Shown here: piece after piece, positions 58,869-64,000 of the stretch
How the letters are laid out: each line of letters begins with the position of its first letter
Numbering within the stretch: the first letter of the stretch is position 1
Origin: Alphaproteobacteria bacterium
Lineage (GTDB): Bacteria; Pseudomonadota; Alphaproteobacteria; CADEGL01
Direction of reading: 5' to 3'
Assembly (NCBI GenBank): GCA_026400755.1
Contig: JAPLOM010000025.1
Location: 1 to 64,000, forward strand
DNA length: 64,000 nucleotides
The notes under the pieces: model-generated
What the model was told of the DNA's origin: nothing
What the model saw: only the letters and a program-made list of their open reading frames with translations
The model's database searches: none
Position numbers and translations under genes: made by a program

Positions 58869-59969
58869 ATGAAAATCCGAGAGATCGAAGCCGTTCCGGT
58901 TCAAGTGCCGCGCCTGCAAATCGACGCCGCGCACGCGACCTTCACCTTCTCCAAGTTCACCATCGTCTTCGTGCGCACGGACAACGGCATGGAGGGGCTC
59001 GGCGAAGCCAGCATCGAATCGCCCTGGACCGGCGAAGACCCGCACGCCTGCGCGCATGTCATCCGCACCTATCTGGCGCCCGCCCTGAAGGGGCACGACG
59101 TGCGCCGCATCCAGGACGCCAACCAGATCATGGACCGTGCCATCGCAAGCAACCCCTACGCGAAGGCCGCCATCGAGATGGCGCTGTGGGACCTGGCGGG
59201 CAAGGCCGCGAATATGCCACTGCACGATCTGTGGGGCGGCAAGGTGCGCGAGCGCGTCGCGATCAAGTTCGTGGTCAGCGGCTCGCCCGCCAAGTCGGCG
59301 GCGATGGCGAAGCGCGCGCTCAAGCGCGGCTTCCGCTACATCAAGATCAAGACCGGCCACGATTTGGAGGAAGATATCGCGCGTGTGCGTGCGGTGCGCA
59401 AAGTCGTGGGCGCAAAGGTGCCGGTGGGCATCGATTCGAATCAGGGCTGGTCGTTCACCGATACGATGAAAGCACTGCCCGCGTTGGAAGCGGCCAATAT
59501 TGGCTTCATCGAGCAGCCGTTCAGCCGGTACCCGATGGAAGCGTGGGCCGACCTGCGTCGCCGGACCCGTATTCCGCTGGTCGCGCACGAAAGTCTGTTC
59601 ACGGTGGATGACGCACGCCAACTGGCCAAGGACCGGCTGGTCGACGTCTTCGCGGTGACCCCGCCGACCCACGGCAGCTATATCGCCACGCGCGACATCC
59701 TGGCCATCGCCCGAGCCAACCAGATCCCCTGCCTCTTGGGCAGCACGATCGAACTGGGCATCACCTCGGCCTTCATGGCCCATATCGGCGTGTCGCACCC
59801 ATGCTTCGACGGCACGGTGCCCTCCGACATCGTCGGACCCTTCTATCACGACGAGGATATCGTGAATGAGAAGTTCCCCTTGGTGGACAGCAGCGTGGCG
59901 CCACCGCGCGGGCCTGGTTTGGGCGTCACCTTGAACAGCAAGGTCCTGAAGAAGTACCGTTCGGACTGA
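58869..59969 (+). CDS. mandelate racemase/muconate lactonizing enzyme family (enolase superfamily), atypical active site
   Basis: YIKIKTG (KxK), [14 protein letters not shown]; replaced C-terminal motifs HES and AVTPPTHGS. Confidence 0.85.
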   Translation: MKIREIEAVPVQVPRLQIDAAHATFTFSKFTIVFVRTDNGMEGLGEASIESPWTGEDPHACAHVIRTYLAPALKGHDVRRIQDANQIMDRAIASNPYAKAAIEMALWDLAGKAANMPLHDLWGGKVRERVAIKFVVSGSPAKSAAMAKRALKRGFRYIKIKTGHDLEEDIARVRAVRKVVGAKVPVGIDSNQGWSFTDTMKALPALEAANIGFIEQPFSRYPMEAWADLRRRTRIPLVAHESLFTVDDARQLAKDRLVDVFAVTPPTHGSYIATRDILAIARANQIPCLLGSTIELGITSAFMAHIGVSHPCFDGTVPSDIVGPFYHDEDIVNEKFPLVDSSVAPPRGPGLGVTLNSKVLKKYRSD

Positions 59970-60084
59970 GGCTTCACGATCACGGCTTATTGATCGCGGG
60001 CCGGTTGCGCGGGGTATCTTTCCGCCCCATCTCTTGAGAAGACCGGCCCCTCGGGGGCCCCACCTTCGATCCAGGAGGCAGGCC

Positions 60085-60744
60085 ATGTGGATGTTCGAGA
60101 AGAAGCTGAGGATGCCAACGCGCGAGGAGGCCCTGCCGGGCCGCTCCACCGCCATGCGGGTGCCCAAGGCTCATTTCGTCAACGGCCAGACCCTGACCGC
60201 GCCGTTTCCGGCCGGGATGGAGTTGGCCATGTTCGGCATGGGCTGCTTCTGGGGCGTCGAGCGCAAGTTCTGGCAAGCGCCGGGTGTGTTCACCACGGCG
60301 GTCGGCTATGCCGCCGGCCAAACGCCGAATCCGACCTATGAAGAGGTCTGCTCGGGCCGCACCGGCCAAAACGAGGTGGTGCTGGTCGTGTTCGACCCGA
60401 AGGTCACCAGCTACGAAGCGCTGCTGAAGATTTTCTGGGAGGGCCATGATCCGACCCAGGGCATGCGCCAGGGCAACGATATGGGCACGCAGTACCGTTC
60501 GGGCATCTATGTCTACTCGCCCAAGCAACGCGAAGCAGCCGAGCATTCGCGCGACATGTATCAGGCCCACCTGAACACGGCCCATTACGGCCCGATCACG
60601 ACCGAGATCCTCGACGCGCCGAAATTCTTTTACGCCGAGGATTACCATCAGCAGTACCTGGCCAAGAATCCCGGCGGCTACTGCGGCGTGGACGGTACGG
60701 GCGTGTCGTGCCCCATCGGCCTGCCGGAGCTGGCCACGGCCTGA
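60085..60744 (+). CDS. msrA: peptide-methionine (S)-S-oxide reductase
   Basis: [42 protein letters not shown]. Confidence 0.94.
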   Translation: MWMFEKKLRMPTREEALPGRSTAMRVPKAHFVNGQTLTAPFPAGMELAMFGMGCFWGVERKFWQAPGVFTTAVGYAAGQTPNPTYEEVCSGRTGQNEVVLVVFDPKVTSYEALLKIFWEGHDPTQGMRQGNDMGTQYRSGIYVYSPKQREAAEHSRDMYQAHLNTAHYGPITTEILDAPKFFYAEDYHQQYLAKNPGGYCGVDGTGVSCPIGLPELATA

Positions 60745-60751
60745 CGACGGA

Positions 60752-61459
60752 CTACGCTGGCGCCCGGTAGCGGCGCCAGCCTTCCGACCTGAGATCGCAA
60801 GCGGGACATTTGCCGCAACCATAGCCCCAGGCATGGCTGTGTGCGCGGTCGCCCATGTAGCAGCTATGGCTGTGTTCGCGGATCGCCTCCACCAGAGACG
60901 CGCCGCCCAGAGATTCCGCCAGCCGCCAGGTCTCGGCCTTGTCGATCCACATCAACGGCGTGTGCAGCACGAAGCGCCGCGCCATACCCAGGTTAAGCGC
61001 GAGCTGCATGGCCTTGATCGTGTCGTCGCGGCAATCGGGATAGCCGGAATAATCCGTCTCGCACATGCCGCCCACGATGTGGCGCAGGCCGCGCCGGTAG
61101 GCGACCGCCGCGGCGTAGGTGAAGAATAGAAGATTGCGCCCCGGCACGAAGGTGGAGGGCAGGCCCTCCTCTGTCATGCGGATCTCCGCATCGCGGGTCA
61201 GCGCGGTCTCGCTTATGGACGACAGCGACGACAGATCGACAAGATGGTCTTCACCCAACCGCCGCGCCCAATCCGCGTTCAGCGCGATCAACTCGCGCCG
61301 CACCGCGTGGCGGCATTCCAGTTCGACCGCGTGACGCTGGCGATAATCGAACGAAATGGTCTCGACCTTGCCAAAGCGCGCCAGCGCCCAAGCCAGGCAA
61401 GTGGCCGAATCCTGCCCACCGGAAAACAGCACCAATGCGCCTTCGTCACGTTCGCCCAT
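60752..61459 (-). CDS. queC: 7-cyano-7-deazaguanine synthase
   Basis: [36 protein letters not shown]. Confidence 0.93.
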   Translation of the reverse strand: MGERDEGALVLFSGGQDSATCLAWALARFGKVETISFDYRQRHAVELECRHAVRRELIALNADWARRLGEDHLVDLSSLSSISETALTRDAEIRMTEEGLPSTFVPGRNLLFFTYAAAVAYRRGLRHIVGGMCETDYSGYPDCRDDTIKAMQLALNLGMARRFVLHTPLMWIDKAETWRLAESLGGASLVEAIREHSHSCYMGDRAHSHAWGYGCGKCPACDLRSEGWRRYRAPA

Positions 61460-61466
61460 GGCATCC

Positions 61467-62189
61467 TCAGAAAAATCCCTTGTCGATCAGCTTTACGCCA
61501 ATGGCGAGCAAAGCCAACAGGACCAGCTTGCGGAACAGCGCTTGCGGCACGCGACGGCGCAACCTCTGGCCGACCCACAGGCCCAGGAACGACGGCACGA
61601 CCGCCGCGATCGCCGTGGGCAGCACGCCGCCCGTGAACATCTGCCGGCCGGTGACGCCGATCATGAGCGGCACGGTGATGGCCGTCGCGACCATGCCGGT
61701 GAATTGGACGAAGCGCTCCTTATCGAAATGAAGGCCGTCGATATAGATCATCAACGGCAAGGCCAACGAGCCCGTGGCGCCGGTAACGATGCCGGTCGAT
61801 ATCCCCGTCAGCGGCCCAAGGACCTTCTCCCACCGACGCGGAATCGTGATCGGCACGGTCACCATACCCAGAACGGCGTAGAAGCACAGAATGATCCCCA
61901 ACACGCCGCAAAGCAGGTTCGGGTCGACGCTGAACAGGATCATGGTGCCGATGACGACGCCGATGGCAGCCGCCACGAATAACGACCAGTGGCGCCGGAG
62001 CAATTCCCAGAACGCGCCGCCCTGCACGCATTGATAGATGTTGGTCATGGCGGCGGGCACGGCCATCAGTTCAATCGCCGCGCGCAAGTCCATGGTCGCG
62101 GACAGAATCGCCAGCGACACGGTCGGAAGGCCGAGGCCAATCGTGCCCTTCACCAAGCCGCCGATCAGAAACGCGGCCAGGGCGATCAA
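61467..62189 (-). CDS. TauE/SafE family membrane protein
   Basis: [23 protein letters not shown]; multiple TM segments; non-ATG start likely. Confidence 0.85.
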   Translation of the reverse strand: MIALAAFLIGGLVKGTIGLGLPTVSLAILSATMDLRAAIELMAVPAAMTNIYQCVQGGAFWELLRRHWSLFVAAAIGVVIGTMILFSVDPNLLCGVLGIILCFYAVLGMVTVPITIPRRWEKVLGPLTGISTGIVTGATGSLALPLMIYIDGLHFDKERFVQFTGMVATAITVPLMIGVTGRQMFTGGVLPTAIAAVVPSFLGLWVGQRLRRRVPQALFRKLVLLALLAIGVKLIDKGFF

Positions 62190-62276
62190 AATGTGATGGG
62201 TGTCGAGGGGAATGGGCGATTCTCGCGTCGATGGAGGCCGGGCAACCTCGGCTGCGGGCCACGCCGCGTCAAGACG

Positions 62277-63497
62277 TCAGCCGGACAAGGATATCTTGCT
62301 CTTGCGGTAGGGAATCAGGGACAGGACCAGCAAGACGGCCAGGAAGGCGAACATGATCGCATAGGCCTGGGCGTGCGAGAGGCCCGCATTCAGGCTGTGC
62401 TCGATCACCTCGCCGGTCGCCACCTGCATGACGGCGGCGCCGATGAAGTTGAAGAAATTGAGCAGCGTGGCGCCACGCCCCTCCTTTCCGGCCGGAAAGA
62501 AGATGCGGCCATGGCCGATGGCCAGGCCGTAGGCCGCGCCGAACAAGCCGACGACGATCATCAGCACGACGGACAGCGTCACCGACGCGGATGGCCAGAT
62601 CGTCATCATGATCAGCGCCACGGCCGTCACCACCGACACGGCCATGACGAGGGGACGCGGCGAGCCCGCCCAGCGCTCGAGCCGTCCGATCGCATAGTTG
62701 AGCGCCGAAGCCGCCAGCACCATGCCGACCAGGACGTTGCCGCGATCGACCGGGCCCATGCCGAACACATCGGCCAGATAGGGCCCGCCCCACAAGGCGC
62801 GGACTGCCATGATGACGCCGCTGCACACCAGCACGAAGGGCAACAGCGGCCATAGCTCGCGCACACCCATCACCACGGCGATGCCCCGCACCGCCTGGCG
62901 TATGCTTTCCTGCGCCGGTGCCTTGGCGTCTTTGGCTACGCGGAAAACGACATAGAGCGTCAGCAGAAGCGTCGCCGCAGCCATGCCCCACATGGCACCG
63001 CGCCAACCCAGCCATTCGGACATAGCGGCCAGCGGAGTCGCGGCCAGGATCGCGCCCAGATTGCTGATCGCCAGCACGCCCGCCATCACCGACAGGAAAC
63101 GCTCTCGCGCCCAATTGCGCGCGATGTAGACGACCGTCGCCATGAACAACGGCGCGCAAGCCAGCCCCAAAAGAACCTGCGCGAAGATGGCGGTAGAGAT
63201 CGAAGGCGCGGCGGCGAACAGGCAGGCGCCCACGACACCGATGCTCAATCCCACCGTGACGGTCAGGCGCGGACCCCAGCGGTCGAGTGCGACGCCCACC
63301 GGCACTTGCGCCAACGCAAAGGAGAAGAACCAAACGCCGGACAACGTGCCGAGATCGGAGGCAGTCGCACGCAGATCGACGGACAACTCCGGCGCCAATA
63401 CCGCCAGATTGCTGCGGAAGAAGACGCTCAGCATCACGCCGAGCGTATACGCCACCAAATCCCTCATAGCCCGGAACTCTATGGCTAACACATTCAA
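62277..63497 (-). CDS. MFS transporter
   Basis: 12-TM pattern, FFSFALAQVPVGVALDRWGPR motif. Confidence 0.9.
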   Translation of the reverse strand: MNVLAIEFRAMRDLVAYTLGVMLSVFFRSNLAVLAPELSVDLRATASDLGTLSGVWFFSFALAQVPVGVALDRWGPRLTVTVGLSIGVVGACLFAAAPSISTAIFAQVLLGLACAPLFMATVVYIARNWARERFLSVMAGVLAISNLGAILAATPLAAMSEWLGWRGAMWGMAAATLLLTLYVVFRVAKDAKAPAQESIRQAVRGIAVVMGVRELWPLLPFVLVCSGVIMAVRALWGGPYLADVFGMGPVDRGNVLVGMVLAASALNYAIGRLERWAGSPRPLVMAVSVVTAVALIMMTIWPSASVTLSVVLMIVVGLFGAAYGLAIGHGRIFFPAGKEGRGATLLNFFNFIGAAVMQVATGEVIEHSLNAGLSHAQAYAIMFAFLAVLLVLSLIPYRKSKISLSG

Positions 63498-63553
63498 ATA
63501 TCTAAATATTTTCCAAATTTAGAATAACCTTTTAATCTATTTTAGATGGTTAT
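63496..63553. promoter_or_regulatory. AT-rich divergent promoter/operator region with several inverted repeats
   Basis: AAATAT-CTAA-ATATTT, TCTAAAT-N9-ATTTAGA, ATAACC-N18-GGTTAT in an otherwise GC-rich sequence. Confidence 0.5.
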
Positions 63554-63589
63554 ACAGTCTTCGCGAAACGGTGAACGGAGTGTGTGGCC

Positions 63590-64000
63590 ATGACGCCCTG
63601 GGTCTTGAGCAAGCGGTTCCTTTTCGAAGGCGACGAGATCGCTTACGCGGTGATGGGCAGCGGCCCCCCGCTGGTCCTGGTCCACGGATTTCCCGGCAAT
63701 TCCTTTTCGTGGCGCCAGGTGGCGCCGGCTCTGGCGCGCAAATACCGCGTCCACGTTTACGACATGCTGGGCTTCGGCCAGTCGGCCATGCGCGAAGGGC
63801 GCAAGGTCTTCGGCGATTCACAAACCAATCTATTGGCCGCGCTCCTGGAACACTGGAAACTGGACGCTCCGTTGATGGTGGCGCACGACATCGGCACCGT
63901 GCCCGCGCTTAGCGCCCATCTGTTCAAGTACCGCCAGTACGGGCGCCTGATCCTGCTGAGCGCGGCAGTGCTGAATCCGTCCGTCTCGGCGAACTCCATG
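63590..64000 (+). CDS. alpha/beta fold hydrolase, 3' truncated by window edge
   Basis: MTPWVLSKRFLFEGDEIAYAVMGSGPPLVLVHGFPGNSFSWRQVAPAL...VYDMLGFGQSAM; frame open to window end (absent from the ORF track because no stop). Confidence 0.88.
   Translation, partial: MTPWVLSKRFLFEGDEIAYAVMGSGPPLVLVHGFPGNSFSWRQVAPALARKYRVHVYDMLGFGQSAMREGRKVFGDSQTNLLAALLEHWKLDAPLMVAHDIGTVPALSAHLFKYRQYGRLILLSAAVLNPSVSANSM

Noticed and set aside
58515-60167. 550-aa minus-strand ORF opposite the enolase-superfamily gene
   Set aside because: Antisense shadow; the plus strand carries clear enolase-superfamily motifs.
1-64000. tRNA, rRNA, CRISPR arrays, IS elements or prophage genes
   Set aside because: None recognised on either strand by eye; intergenic gaps are short and no repeat-spacer pattern or transposase/integrase motifs were seen. 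A tRNAscan/ISEScan run would be needed for certainty.

Overview
This is a GC-rich chromosomal segment, alphaproteobacterial in character from protein family content and overlapping start/stop operons. It is densely packed with mostly housekeeping and catabolic genes. I saw no phage, IS element, CRISPR, tRNA or rRNA signal. Contents in order: LPS/nucleotide-sugar genes (GmhB-like fragment, GT2, galE, rfbB-rfbC-rfbD); a TPP riboswitch directly upstream of a complete Liv-type (HAAT) ABC importer with a fused LivM-LivG; pyrE; a cobalamin riboswitch followed by a BtuB-like receptor, an unassigned ~6-TM protein, CbiZ and TonB; an ABC SBP/permease set without ATPases, next to a racemase and M24/M20 hydrolases; manC and hemA, both with frame-breaking lesions near the C-terminus; fabI/aroC; dxs/ispA/xseB/tlyA; a persulfide dioxygenase/TusA pair; paaF/G/H/J-like beta-oxidation genes; a Tat-type class A beta-lactamase; an orphan form II CoxL-like molybdoprotein with a divergent LysR; tandem FAD oxidoreductases; a sirtuin; an atypical enolase-superfamily enzyme; msrA; queC; transporters. 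The two strongest leads are (1) the TPP-riboswitch-controlled Liv-type importer, a candidate transporter for thiamine or a thiamine precursor, and (2) the B12-riboswitch operon, in which the ~6-TM protein with one cysteine is the only visible candidate inner-membrane corrinoid transporter. Everything here was read by eye; no database or folding computations were run.
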